NCBI RefSeq assembly: GCF_900106995.1
Contig: NZ_FNOK01000026.1
Location: forward strand, 59,290-123,289
Source: Saccharopolyspora shandongensis
Lineage (GTDB): Bacteria; Actinomycetota; Actinomycetes; Mycobacteriales; Pseudonocardiaceae
Direction of reading: 5' to 3'
DNA length: 64,000 nt
This document shows, in pieces, positions 42,815 through 51,225 of this stretch (its first letter is position 1; every line of letters starts with the position of its first letter). The notes under the pieces are model-generated. The model ran no database searches, was not told where the DNA came from, and saw nothing but the letters and a program-made list of their open reading frames with translations. A program made the translations under genes and the position numbers.

Positions 42815-44080
42815 ATGGCCCGCGCCCGCAACGATCGACTCCGCGCAGCCCGTGAGGCGACCCCCTCCCCACGGATGCCAGGGGAACCGTCGTCCCGTGC
42901 TGAGCTCGCCGAAGCCGTCAACGCCTGGGTTGCTCAGCACACCCGACGAGCCGGAGCCCTCGACGCGCACTACATAGCTCGGTTGGAACGCGGCGCGGTG
43001 CGCTGCCCCGGACGGGACTACCGCGCCGGGTTCCGGGCCGTGCTGGGTGCCGCTGACGACGCCGAACTCGGGTTCTCCACCAGCACCCCACCCACCGGAA
43101 AGGCTCTGCGAGCGTCAGAGGATCACCCCGAACCGACCCAATCCGGGGTGATCCTCCCGATGGCCGATCAGGACGCACCCGCAACAAGTGACTACCTCGA
43201 CGAAATGCGCCGGACGATCTCCCACCTCGTCGCCCTCGACGGCGTGCACGGGGGAGCCGAAGTCGCCCCGATCGCCCTGCGGTGCTTCCGGCGGGCGCAG
43301 GGCATTCTCGGCGAAGGCCGCTGCGTACCGGCGATCGAACGGGACCTCGAAGCCGTCACTGCCGAGCTCGGCGAACTCTCCGGATGGCTGCTGTTCGATG
43401 CCGAGCGGCACGACGAGGCGCGGGCGGTCAACGCCGAAGCGCTCGAACTCGCCCACATCGCAGGCGACACGTCAATGCAGTGGTTCATCCTCACTAACCA
43501 GGCACTAGCCAGCGTGCACGTCGGCCGTGCCCGCGAAGCACTGCGGATCTCGACCCGCATGAGCGGCCGGGCCGAACTACCCGGCCAGGTCCGGGCACTG
43601 TTCGACGTTCGCACCGCCCGCGCCCTGGCCGCGCTCGGCGACGAGACCGAAGCCCTGCGGGTATTCGATCGTGCCCGTTCCGCATTCACCGACGGCACCA
43701 CCGGCCGCGATCCGGGCTGGTCATGGTGGTTCGACGAACGCGAACTCGCCGGACACGAGGGGATGGTGTACGCCAGCCTCGGCAACTACGACAAGGCACT
43801 CCCGCGCCTGGCGGCCGCCGTCGAACGATCCGAAGGACGCGAACACTTCCGGTGGGCGCTCTACATTCACCGGGCGAACCTGCTCAGGGCATCCCTGCTC
43901 GCCGGATCATGGTCCGAAGCCGAACGGGTCGCCGCCGACGTGGCTTCGATGGTCGGCGAGATCGCATCGGCACGGACAGAAGTCATTCTCCGCCGGACCG
44001 CGGCGCCACCAGAGCAACGCCCAGCGTTGCCATCCACCCTTGGCGACGCACTCGACCACATCGCACGGCGAGTCTCATAA
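42815..44080 (+). CDS. XRE-like regulator with TPR-type C-terminal domain
   Basis: This 421-residue protein has an N-terminal HTH region (SRAELAEAVNAWVAQHTRRA, then LDAHYIARLERGAVRCPGRD) followed by a long helical repeat region: LSGWLLFDAERHDEARAVNA, TNQALASVHVGRAREALRIS, ALAALGDETEALRVFDRARS, VYASLGNYDKALPRLAAAVE. This architecture is common in streptomycete and pseudonocardial one-component regulators. No target is evident. The ATG at 42815 has no clear ribosome site. Confidence 0.88.
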   Translation: MARARNDRLRAAREATPSPRMPGEPSSRAELAEAVNAWVAQHTRRAGALDAHYIARLERGAVRCPGRDYRAGFRAVLGAADDAELGFSTSTPPTGKALRASEDHPEPTQSGVILPMADQDAPATSDYLDEMRRTISHLVALDGVHGGAEVAPIALRCFRRAQGILGEGRCVPAIERDLEAVTAELGELSGWLLFDAERHDEARAVNAEALELAHIAGDTSMQWFILTNQALASVHVGRAREALRISTRMSGRAELPGQVRALFDVRTARALAALGDETEALRVFDRARSAFTDGTTGRDPGWSWWFDERELAGHEGMVYASLGNYDKALPRLAAAVERSEGREHFRWALYIHRANLLRASLLAGSWSEAERVAADVASMVGEIASARTEVILRRTAAPPEQRPALPSTLGDALDHIARRVS

Positions 44081-44184
44081 CGTGCGCCCGTTCGGCGTTG
44101 TGGCTGCCCGTGAGCCCGCCCAGTGCGTCTCGGGAATCATGCCGACAACAGGGAAAAGATGGAGGCGCCCTTTACCTCGTGCCG

Positions 44185-44745
44185 TTAGGCCGTGCGGCCG
44201 AGGACGGTCGAGTGCGGGACGCCGTCCAGCGCTTTGGTGAACTGCTCGATGACGTCGGCCAGCGGTTCGGCGCTGTCCGGGTGGACGCTGAGCTGGTCGT
44301 CGACCACCGAGATGTGCTTGTCCAGCAAGAAGAAGCTCTGCACCGCGTGGCGGGCGCCCAGCGAGTGCACCACCGGGCGCAGCGCGTAGTCGATGGCCAG
44401 GACGTGGGCGACCGTGCCGCCGGTCGCCAGCGGCAGCACCGCCTTGCCGGCGAAGCCGAACTGCGGCAACAGGTCGAGGAAGGCCTTCAGCAGGCCGGAA
44501 TACGCCGCCTTGTAGGTCGGGGTGGCCAGCACGACGCCGTCGGCCTCGGCGACCTTGCCGATGGCTTCGGCGATCGCCGGGGCCCGGGTGTCGGCGCCGA
44601 GCAGCGCATCCGCGGGCAGGGTGCGGACGCGCAGGTGTTCGGCGCTGCGGCCGGACGCCGCGATGCGCTGGGCGATGTGCTCGCCGATCCGTTCGGTCTT
44701 CGAGGTGCGCGACGGGCTGCCGGAGATGATGAGGACGCTGGACAC
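44185..44745 (-). CDS. NADPH-dependent FMN reductase (SsuE-like)
   Basis: This 186-residue flavodoxin-fold reductase has VLIISGSPSRTSKTERIGEH at the N-terminus, LATPTYKAAYSGLLKAFLDL (the PxYxxSxxGxLK-type loop) and ATGGTVAHVLAIDYALRPV. It supplies FMNH2 to two-component monooxygenases such as alkanesulfonate monooxygenase. The GTG start follows GGGAG. A leader peptide of the sulfur-linked type is encoded 91 nt upstream on the same strand, so expression is probably controlled by cysteine or sulfate supply. The monooxygenase partner is not adjacent. Confidence 0.92.
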   Translation of the reverse strand: MSSVLIISGSPSRTSKTERIGEHIAQRIAASGRSAEHLRVRTLPADALLGADTRAPAIAEAIGKVAEADGVVLATPTYKAAYSGLLKAFLDLLPQFGFAGKAVLPLATGGTVAHVLAIDYALRPVVHSLGARHAVQSFFLLDKHISVVDDQLSVHPDSAEPLADVIEQFTKALDGVPHSTVLGRTA

Positions 44746-44836
44746 ACGTGCTCCCTGGGTCCGAGATTTCAGTCCGATGTGGACTGCCTGCTGATCCGGA
44801 CCTCCGCCGCGATGCGGAGCCCGGGCTGGCGGAGCG

Positions 44837-44908
44837 CTAGGAACGACACGCTTGGGCCGACACGCGGCGGAAATCCACGTGCCGCCGCTTCGTGAGCACC
44901 GGGAACAT
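44837..44908 (-). CDS. Short leader peptide (23 aa) upstream of the SsuE-like gene
   Basis: The peptide is MFPVLTKRRHVDFRRV followed by SAQACRS. LTKRRHVDxxRVSA and the terminal Cys-Arg agree closely with the widespread actinobacterial leader family (KRRHVDLCRV...CR). An in-frame GTG at 44899 would give 20 residues. A TTGACA/TGCGAT promoter lies directly upstream. CTCCGCC and GGCGGAG in the 91 nt between leader and SsuE can pair, and AGTCC-ACAT-CGGACT-like pairing is also possible, which suggests attenuation. Confidence 0.78.
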   Translation of the reverse strand: MFPVLTKRRHVDFRRVSAQACRS

Positions 44909-44917
44909 CACGAATCA

Positions 44918-44946
44918 ATCGCAACAGAGCACCACCGGCATGTCAA
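44918..44946 (-). promoter_or_regulatory. Promoter of the SsuE leader transcript
   Basis: On the minus strand TTGACA (44941-44946) and TGCGAT (44918-44923) are spaced by 17 nt. The leader ATG lies 9 nt beyond, so the mRNA has almost no 5' untranslated region. Confidence 0.6.
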
Positions 44947-45036
44947 TGCGGTATCCGCCCGTCCCACCAGCCGGACGCGGGGCGGCGCACCGGGCGGGAT
45001 TCACCCGCCGGATGGCTTAGTGAACACAGTGGACGG

Positions 45037-46023
45037 TCAGTCGGCGAACAGGTCCGGCAGCGGGCGGCGGCCGGCTCGCGGCACCGGGATCGCCAGCGGG
45101 TAGCCGATCCGCATCAGCAGCTGCGGCATCCCGCCGAGGCCGAGCTCGACGCTCAGCCCGGCGCGGACCTCCGACAGCCGCAGCGGTTGCGTCATCACCG
45201 ACGCGACCAGGCCCAGCCGCGTCGCCTCCAGCCAGGCCCGCTCCGCGGCCTCCCCGGCCAGCAGCTGGTCCCGGGGGCCGTCGGTGATCGTGCTGAAGAC
45301 CAGCACCGATTCCTGCGCCAGCGACCGGGCGATCTGCTCCTGGTCGGGCAGGCGGGTGGCGCCGGTCGCCAGCCCGGTCGCGGACACGCCGCGCGTGGGC
45401 AGCGCCTCCGCCGGCAGCCCCTCGTCCGAGACCGGCCCGATCCAGGCGCCCAGCTCGCGCTGGTAGGTCTTGTCGGCGTGATTGGCGCGCGCGGCATAGG
45501 CCAGCAGGCGCGCCAGCGCGTGCTCCTCGGCGGGCCCGTCCACCCAGGTGGCCTGCGTGGTCGCCGCGGTCGCCACGGCGGTGCGCGCCAGGTGCGGGAC
45601 CGGGCGCGTGTTGAAGGCGCGCCGGAAGCTCACCCGGCGGCCGATGGCTCGGCGGCGCTCCCGGTCGATCGCGGTCGTCGGCCGCCGGCGCGTGCCGATC
45701 ACCATCGCCTCGCCTTCGTCGGCGTGCCACTGGACGTCGGTCGCCCAGCCCAGCCCGCGCATCGCGATCGCGAGGTTGGCGACCGCCGCGCCGCACGACA
45801 GCCGCCGGTCGCGGCCGTCCGGGTCGTGGTGGGCGAGCTCCGCCGTCGAGCGCAGCCGCAGCACGGCGGCGCGCCCCTGCACTCGCAGCGACCAGGGCTG
45901 CGTGTTGTGCACGGAGGGCGCCCGGCGCACCGCCTCGGCCAGCACCGCTACCTCCTCCGGCGTCCACGGCCGCTCGTCGGCGGAATCGGATGACTGGCGG
46001 CGGAGCATCGGGAGCCAGCTCAT
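45037..46023 (-). CDS. Acg-family FMN-binding nitroreductase-like protein
   Basis: This 328-residue protein is of the Acg/Rv2032 type, a tandem nitroreductase fold with a lid that covers FMN. The signature APSVHNTQPWSLRVQGRAAV lies near residue 35, with DRRLSCGAAVANLAIAMRGL and a C-terminal LIRIGYP-like stretch (seen as LLMRIGYPLAIPV). In mycobacteria the family belongs to the dormancy regulon and may store flavin; here no DosR box was seen. It lies next to the SsuE-like gene but has its own start region. It is divergent from the aminotransferase, 360 bp away. Confidence 0.9.
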   Translation of the reverse strand: MSWLPMLRRQSSDSADERPWTPEEVAVLAEAVRRAPSVHNTQPWSLRVQGRAAVLRLRSTAELAHHDPDGRDRRLSCGAAVANLAIAMRGLGWATDVQWHADEGEAMVIGTRRRPTTAIDRERRRAIGRRVSFRRAFNTRPVPHLARTAVATAATTQATWVDGPAEEHALARLLAYAARANHADKTYQRELGAWIGPVSDEGLPAEALPTRGVSATGLATGATRLPDQEQIARSLAQESVLVFSTITDGPRDQLLAGEAAERAWLEATRLGLVASVMTQPLRLSEVRAGLSVELGLGGMPQLLMRIGYPLAIPVPRAGRRPLPDLFAD

Positions 46024-46383
46024 GACCGGTCCGCCTCTCCGCGATTCACAGTGGTGGTTGCGTTCAGCCCGATTTCCCGTTGCGTGGTTTCTCGTGGCTG
46101 GTTCGCGTCACGGTCCCCTGGGGTGCGGTCGAGGAGGACTGAGGTTGACACAGGGCTACTCATGCGGCGAGCACCTTCACGGGTCGGCAAAAACCACGAC
46201 ACTGCCGTCAGCGGCGGGCCGCCAGCAGAGGAGAAGGTCCCGGCTGTGACCGGTCCCGCAATCACAGCGCGTGATCATCGGTGGCGATCTGGCCAACTCG
46301 ATCGGCGAATTTCGGCGTTTTGGCACTGGCGTACCGGCGGGTGGTACGACCAAGCTGGGGGCGCGATACCGAAGGAGGACTGC
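46024..46383. promoter_or_regulatory. Divergent control region, Acg-like gene and aminotransferase
   Basis: This 360-bp gap without a convincing gene must hold both promoters. I see no strong palindrome. An AAGGAGGACTGC ribosome site lies at its right end before the aminotransferase. Confidence 0.5.
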
Positions 46384-47646
46384 ATGTCGACAGCACCGCG
46401 CGACACCGCGTTGTGGCACCCGTTCGCGGACATGTTCCAGGTCAAGAGCAGCCAGTTCTGCGTCAGCAAGGCCGACGGGGTCTGGATCTACGACCAGGAG
46501 GGCCGCCGCTACCTCGACGGCACCGCGAGTCTGTGGTACGCGAACGTGGGCCACGGCCGCACCGAGATCGTCGAGGCCGCCGCCGCGCAGATGCGCGAGC
46601 TGGAGTCCTACTTCGTGTTCAACGACTTCACCAACCCGCCTGCCGAGGCGCTCGCCGACCGGCTCTCGCAGCTCGCCCCGATGGACGGCGCGAAGATCTT
46701 CCTCACCACCGGCGGCGGCGAGTCGATCGACACCGCCGCCAAGCTGGCCCGGCAGTACTGGGCGCAGCGCGGGCAGCCGCAGCGCACCCACATCCTCAGC
46801 CGCGGCAACGCCTACCACGGCACCAACGGCATGGGCACCAGCATCGGCGGGATCGAGGTGAACCAGGCCGGGTTCGGCCAGCTCGTGCCGGAGGTCGGCC
46901 GGGTCGCCCACGACGACGCCGAGGGTCTGCGGGAGGCCATCGACCAGCTCGGCGCCGACCGGGTGGCGGCGTTCTTCGCCGAGCCGGTGATGGGCGCCGG
47001 CGGGCTGTACCCGCCGGAGCCGGGCTACCTGGAGGCGGTCGCCAAGATCTGCGCCGAGCACGACATCCTGTTCGTCGCCGACGCGGTGATCTGCGGGTTC
47101 GGCCGGGTCGGCACCTGGTTCGGCGTCGAGCGGTGGGGCCTGCAGCCCGACATGATCACCTTCGCCAAGGGCGTGACCAGCGGATACCTGCCGCTGGGCG
47201 GCGTGGTGATCGCCGAGCGGGTGGCCGAGCCGTTCTGGAACCACCCGGGCCGCCCGTTCCGGCACGGCGCGACCTACTCCGGGCACCCCACGGTGGCCGC
47301 CGCGGCCCTGGCCAACCTGGACATCCTGGAGCGGGAGAAGCTGCTGCAGCGGGCCGACGAGCTGGAGCGCCCGCTGCACGACGCGCTGCAGCAGCTGGCC
47401 GACCACCCCGCCGTCGCCGAGGTGCGCGGCGGCACCGGCCTGCTCGGCGCCGTCGAGCTGGCGCCGGAGGTGCTGGCCGCCGACCCCGGCGCCGTGGGCC
47501 GCGCGCAGACCGCGATCCGCGATCTCGGCGTGATCGTGCGCCCGCTGGGCAAGGCGCTGGCGGTGTCGCCGCCGCTGATCATCAGCGAGTCCGAGATCGA
47601 CCTGATCGGCAAGGCGATGCAGGAGGGCCTGGACGCCCTCGTGTGA
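46384..47646 (+). CDS. Class III PLP-dependent aminotransferase
   Basis: This 420-residue omega-aminotransferase fold enzyme begins with DTALWHPFADMFQVKSSQFC and LDGTASLWYANVGHGR. ILSRGNAYHGTNGMG is the PLP-phosphate region, LFVADAVICGFGRVGTWFGV the PLP-ring Asp region, and MITFAKGVTSGYLPLGGVVI carries the Schiff-base Lys near residue 265. It resembles putrescine/taurine-pyruvate aminotransferases. Taurine-pyruvate transamination would fit the nearby sulfur genes, but that is inference. AAGGAGG precedes the ATG. A strong hairpin follows the stop. Confidence 0.92.
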   Translation: MSTAPRDTALWHPFADMFQVKSSQFCVSKADGVWIYDQEGRRYLDGTASLWYANVGHGRTEIVEAAAAQMRELESYFVFNDFTNPPAEALADRLSQLAPMDGAKIFLTTGGGESIDTAAKLARQYWAQRGQPQRTHILSRGNAYHGTNGMGTSIGGIEVNQAGFGQLVPEVGRVAHDDAEGLREAIDQLGADRVAAFFAEPVMGAGGLYPPEPGYLEAVAKICAEHDILFVADAVICGFGRVGTWFGVERWGLQPDMITFAKGVTSGYLPLGGVVIAERVAEPFWNHPGRPFRHGATYSGHPTVAAAALANLDILEREKLLQRADELERPLHDALQQLADHPAVAEVRGGTGLLGAVELAPEVLAADPGAVGRAQTAIRDLGVIVRPLGKALAVSPPLIISESEIDLIGKAMQEGLDALV

Positions 47647-47652
47647 CCCGAT

Positions 47653-47682
47653 CGGGGTGCCCGCCGACCAGCGGGCACCCCG
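47653..47682 (+). terminator. Terminator after the aminotransferase
   Basis: CGGGGTGCCCGC (47653-47664) pairs perfectly with 47671-47682; loop CGACCA. It starts 7 nt after the stop codon. Confidence 0.75.
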
Positions 47683-48102
47683 CCGGGCACCGGGCTCGGG
47701 CACTGCCGTTGTGGAACCGATACGTACCGGTCTGTACCAACCGCGATTCGTGCCGTACGTTTCTGGCCAGACCACTGTGCCCGGCCCGCCCGGTGCCGAC
47801 GCGTTCGGCGCTCGACACCGGAATTCGCTGCGCTGGAACGGGGTTCCCCGGAGATCGTCCACAACAGACAGTCAAGGGATGGCGAACAGATGCACCGAGC
47901 CACCTGAGGCACCGCACCGGGCGGGGCCAAGCTGTCGCCGCGTGGTGCGCACGCCGGAGAGATCGAAAAGCCAGCCCGAAACCGAGCCGCGAGCGGTGAC
48001 GCCCGTAGTTCCGCCCCTGAAGTCAAGCCACCCGCTCGTGTTGGCAAGATAAGGCTCACGGGTGAAGGCGCGCAGCGGACGCGGATGGAGGACGACAACC
48101 AG
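47683..48102. other. 420-bp gap without a recognised gene
   Basis: The open frames here have no family resemblance and poor start signals. The right part should hold the promoter of the ATPase-fold regulator gene. Confidence 0.45.
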
Positions 48103-48612
48103 GTGAACACTCAGACCTCCCAAGTCGACGACCTACGGCTCATCGCGCTGCCCAGCGCGGTGAACTGCGCCGAGATGTTCGTCCGGTTCACCCTCGCCGA
48201 GTGGTCCCTGCGGGAGCTGATCGGCGAGACCTCGCAGCTCACCACGGCGCTGGTGACAGCGGCGGTCGACAGCGCGAACCCCGAGACCCCCGGTTTCATC
48301 ACCGTCCGCCTGCGGCTCAGCGGCGAGAGCCTCGTCGCCGAGGTCGAGGACGAGCTGGCGAGCGTCCCGCCGGCGCTGGCGCCCGGATTCGCGGGCGGCC
48401 GCTGCGGCGCGACGACCCTGCGCAGCGGCGGCACCCTCGTGTGGTGCGAGCTGCCGCTGCCGGGTGGTGTCTCGGCGAACGCGGTGCCGCTGCCGCGCCG
48501 CTCCCGCAGCAGGCGCGCCCAGGCCGAGCACCAGACCGACGAAACGGCCGAGATCGACCCCGAGGTGATCAAGCGCCTCCTCACCGGCCTCAGCAACACC
48601 GACCTGACCTGA
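48103..48612 (+). CDS. Anti-sigma-factor-like HATPase_c protein
   Basis: This 169-residue protein shows the GHKL/SpoIIAB-like pattern in weak form: LRLIALPSAVNCAEMFVRFT, LREL then SQLTTALVTAAVDSANPETP and FITVRLRLSGESLVAEVEDE. The usual N-box Asn and the G boxes are largely replaced, so ATP binding is doubtful. The GTG start is suggested by GGAGG 11 nt upstream; an ATG at 48085 is the alternative. Related small proteins in actinomycetes act in partner-switching control of sigma factors. The C-terminal tail is charged. It is followed by two large palindromes before the transketolase gene. Confidence 0.75.
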   Translation: MNTQTSQVDDLRLIALPSAVNCAEMFVRFTLAEWSLRELIGETSQLTTALVTAAVDSANPETPGFITVRLRLSGESLVAEVEDELASVPPALAPGFAGGRCGATTLRSGGTLVWCELPLPGGVSANAVPLPRRSRSRRAQAEHQTDETAEIDPEVIKRLLTGLSNTDLT

Positions 48613-48634
48613 CAGGCCGGGCAGGTACCGGCAC

Positions 48635-48664
48635 GGATCGCAGTTTCAATTGAAACTGCGATCC
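48635..48664. promoter_or_regulatory. Perfect 30-bp palindrome with GTTTCAATTGAAAC core
   Basis: Bases 48635-48664 equal their own reverse complement; the core is GCAGTTTCAATTGAAACTGC. It lies 22 nt after the stop of the ATPase-fold gene. Together with the next palindrome it may act as an operator pair or as a terminator. Confidence 0.65.
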
Positions 48665-48681
48665 CCCGACGCCCCCTCACT

Positions 48682-48703
48682 CGCGGTTTCGATCGAAACC
48701 GCG
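48682..48703. promoter_or_regulatory. Perfect 22-bp palindrome with GTTTCGATCGAAAC core
   Basis: Bases 48682-48703 are a perfect palindrome around GCGGTTTCGATCGAAACCGC. It shares GTTTCRATYGAAAC with the palindrome 18 nt upstream (outer edges), and a half-site GGTTTC recurs at about 48719. It is 51 bp before the likely transketolase start. Confidence 0.65.
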
Positions 48704-48754
48704 GACCTGCTGATGCTGGTTTCGGTGGAGGTGCGTGCGGGCATCTCCCCTGGC

Positions 48755-50578
48755 ATGGACCATCTGAGCTTCCGAATCGAGTTGGCGCAGCAGCTGCGGG
48801 TCGACTCCGTGCGGGCCAGCAGCGCCGCCGGTTCCGGGCACCCCACGTCGTCCATGTCTGCCGCCGACCTGATGGCCGGGCTGCTGGACGGGCACCTGCG
48901 GCTGGACTTCGACCACCCCGAAGACCCGCGCAACGACCACCTGATCTTCTCCAAGGGTCACGCGTCCCCGCTGTACTACTCGTGCCTGAAGACGGTCGGC
49001 GCGATCGACGACGCCGAGCTGCTCACCTTCCGCGAGTTCGGCAGCCGCCTGGAGGGCCATCCGACGCCGGTGCTGCCCTGGGTCGACGTCGCGACCGGCT
49101 CGCTCGGCCAGGGCCTCCCGATCGGCGTGGGTCTGGCGCTGACGGCGCAGCGGCTCGACCGGCTGCCGTACCGGGTGTGGGTGCTCTGCGGCGACAGCGA
49201 GATGGCCGAGGGATCGATCTGGGAAGCTCTGGAGCACGCCGGGCACGAGCAGCTCGACAACCTCATCGCGCTGATCGACGTCAACCGGCTCGGCCAGACC
49301 GGGCAGACGATGCACGGCTGGGATCTCGACGCCTACGCCGCCCGGGCGTACGCCGCCGGGTGGCGGGTGCTGCAGATCGACGGCCACGACCCGGAGCAGG
49401 TGGAGGCCGCGCTGAAGGACGCCGAGTCCGGCGACGGGCGGCCGGTCGCCGTGCTGGCGGCCACCAAGAAGGGCAAGGGCGTCGCCGAGGTCGAGGACCG
49501 GCCGGGCTTCCACGGCAAGCCGCTGGTGCACCCGGACGAGGCGATCCGCGAGCTCGGCGGCATCCGCGACCTGCGGGTGACCTGTGCGAAGCCGACCGGC
49601 GACGAGACGCCGCACGTCTTCGAGGCGCCCGGCGGCGGGCTGCCCGCGTTCGAGCCCGGCGCCGCGGTCGCCACCCGCAAGGCCTACGGCGAGGCACTGC
49701 GCGCGCTCGGCGACCGCCGCGGTGACCTCGTGGCGCTCGACGGCGAGGTGTCGAACTCGACCTTCTCCGAGCTGTTCCGCGACGCCCACCCGGCCCGCTA
49801 CTTCGAGATGTACATCGCCGAGCAGCAGCTGGTCGCCGCGGCGATCGGCATGCAGGTGCGCGGGTGGGTGCCGTTCGCCTCGACGTTCGCCGCGTTCCTC
49901 AGCCGCGCCTACGACTTCATCCGGATGGCCGCGGTGAGCCGGGCGAACCTGCGCCTGATGGGCTCGCACGCCGGTGTGTCGATCGGCGAGGACGGGCCGT
50001 CGCAGATGGCGCTGGAGGACCTCGCCGAGTTCCGCGCGGTGCACGGCAGCGCGGTGCTCTACCCGTGCGACGGGAACCAGACCGTGCAGCTGGTCGCCGA
50101 GATGGCCGACCGCGACGGCATCAGCTACCTGCGGACGACCCGCGGCGCCACGCCGGTGATCTACGAGCCCGGCGAGGAGTTCCCGGTCGGCGGCTCGCGG
50201 ATGGTGCGCGACGGCGACGACGTCACGCTCGTCGGCGCGGGCATCACCCTGCACGAGGCGCTCAAGGCGGCGGAAACGCTTGCGCGGGAGGACATCCAGG
50301 CCCGCGTCATCGACCTGTACTCGATCAAGCCGGTGGACGTCGACGCGCTGCGGCGGGCCGCCGCGGAGACCGGCGGGCTGGTCACCGCCGAGGACCACTG
50401 GCCGGAAGGCGGCCTCGGCGAGGCCGTGCTCAGCGCCCTCGCGGGCACCGGGGCGCCGGTGCGCGTGCTGGCGGTGCGCGGCATGCCGGGCTCCGGCACG
50501 CCGGCCGAGCTGCTGGGCCAGGCGGGCATCGACGCACCGGCCATCGCCCTCGCGGCCCGCGAAATGGTCGCCGTCTGA
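48755..50578 (+). CDS. Transketolase
   Basis: This 607-residue thiamine-diphosphate enzyme of the pentose phosphate pathway is a single-chain form shorter than the usual 660-700. SSAAGSGHPTSSMSAADLMA, ATGSLGQGLPIGVGLALTAQ, GDSEMAEGSIWEALEHAGHE (the GDG-like thiamine motif, here GDS) and RYFEMYIAEQQLVAAAIGMQ, then the C-terminal EDHWPEGGLGEAVLSAL, cover all domains. It resembles archaeal and animal-type transketolases. MDHLSFRIELAQQL is the likely start; the ribosome site is weak. Tandem palindromes upstream suggest specific repression. It is not with other pentose-pathway genes, so a role in sugar catabolism is possible. Confidence 0.93.
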   Translation: MDHLSFRIELAQQLRVDSVRASSAAGSGHPTSSMSAADLMAGLLDGHLRLDFDHPEDPRNDHLIFSKGHASPLYYSCLKTVGAIDDAELLTFREFGSRLEGHPTPVLPWVDVATGSLGQGLPIGVGLALTAQRLDRLPYRVWVLCGDSEMAEGSIWEALEHAGHEQLDNLIALIDVNRLGQTGQTMHGWDLDAYAARAYAAGWRVLQIDGHDPEQVEAALKDAESGDGRPVAVLAATKKGKGVAEVEDRPGFHGKPLVHPDEAIRELGGIRDLRVTCAKPTGDETPHVFEAPGGGLPAFEPGAAVATRKAYGEALRALGDRRGDLVALDGEVSNSTFSELFRDAHPARYFEMYIAEQQLVAAAIGMQVRGWVPFASTFAAFLSRAYDFIRMAAVSRANLRLMGSHAGVSIGEDGPSQMALEDLAEFRAVHGSAVLYPCDGNQTVQLVAEMADRDGISYLRTTRGATPVIYEPGEEFPVGGSRMVRDGDDVTLVGAGITLHEALKAAETLAREDIQARVIDLYSIKPVDVDALRRAAAETGGLVTAEDHWPEGGLGEAVLSALAGTGAPVRVLAVRGMPGSGTPAELLGQAGIDAPAIALAAREMVAV

Positions 50579-50589
50579 CCACTGTGGAC

Positions 50590-50871
50590 TCTCCGGACAT
50601 GCGGCCAGCAGCCCGGTCGTCGCCGCGCCGGCGGCGATCACGGCCGCCATGCTGCGCGCGGTGGTGATCCGCGACAACCGCCCGTAGCCCATCCGGCCGC
50701 GCCGGTCAGCGCCGGGACGATCTGGCACGCAGAGAATCAGCAGCGCCACCGACCAGCCGGTGTCCGCGCTGATCGCCGGTGCCAGCACCGGGAAGGCGCC
50801 CAGCTCGTGATCTCCGTGCCGCACAGGACGACCAGGACCCGGCGCCGCGCGGCTTCGCCGAGCCCGCTCAT
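50590..50871 (-). pseudogene. MFS transporter fragment, frameshifted
   Basis: Read on the minus strand, MSGLGEAARRRVLVVLCGTE ITSW is followed in another frame by FPVLAPAISADTGWSVALLI, then again shifted GYGRLSRITTARSMAAVIAA. Together these match the first two or three helices of an MFS permease. The remaining 300 residues are missing. It follows the transketolase convergently. Confidence 0.7.
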
Positions 50872-50965
50872 CTCTGCGTCCCGCGGCTTTCCAGCGTCCC
50901 CGCCAGCCCCATCCGCGCCGTCATCACCGTGCCGCGTGTGCGTGCCGCATGGGAGGGGTAGCCGG

Positions 50966-51199
50966 ATGTCGACCCAACCGGCTCGACGGGCGGTGGGAAC
51001 GATGCCCGTACCCGATCGCGGAGAACTCCTCAGGTTCCTCTGCCATGTGCGTTTCCCGGCCACCAAGCAGGAGATCTACCAGCAGTGCGTCGCGCTGGGC
51101 GCCCCGGCGGCGCACCTGGAACGCCTCCGAAGCCTGCCCGACGGCGTCTTCGTCGAGCCCGACACCGTGCTGCAGGCGCTTCCCCACCCGGCTCCGTAA
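50966..51199 (+). CDS. DUF2795 protein
   Basis: This 77-residue protein has the core RFLCHVRFPATKQEIYQQCV, then ALGAPAAHLERLRSLPDGVF, typical of DUF2795, a small helical family of actinobacteria without a known role. GGGAGGGG precedes the ATG. It converges with the DUF3040 gene. Confidence 0.85.
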   Translation: MSTQPARRAVGTMPVPDRGELLRFLCHVRFPATKQEIYQQCVALGAPAAHLERLRSLPDGVFVEPDTVLQALPHPAP

Positions 51200-51225
51200 A
51201 TCATCCATACAGGACAAATCGGCGG

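Noticed and set aside
44852..45103. Plus-strand frame containing HHRHVNAVSA, resembling a leader peptide
   Set aside because: It is on the wrong strand for any downstream gene; the true leader is encoded on the opposite strand of the same DNA.
46024..46383. DosR-type box before the Acg-like gene
   Set aside because: Only a loose GGTCCCCTGGGG-like stretch was found, with no proper palindrome.
47683..48052. 131-codon frame after the aminotransferase
   Set aside because: It has no homology pattern or ribosome site and begins inside the terminator hairpin.
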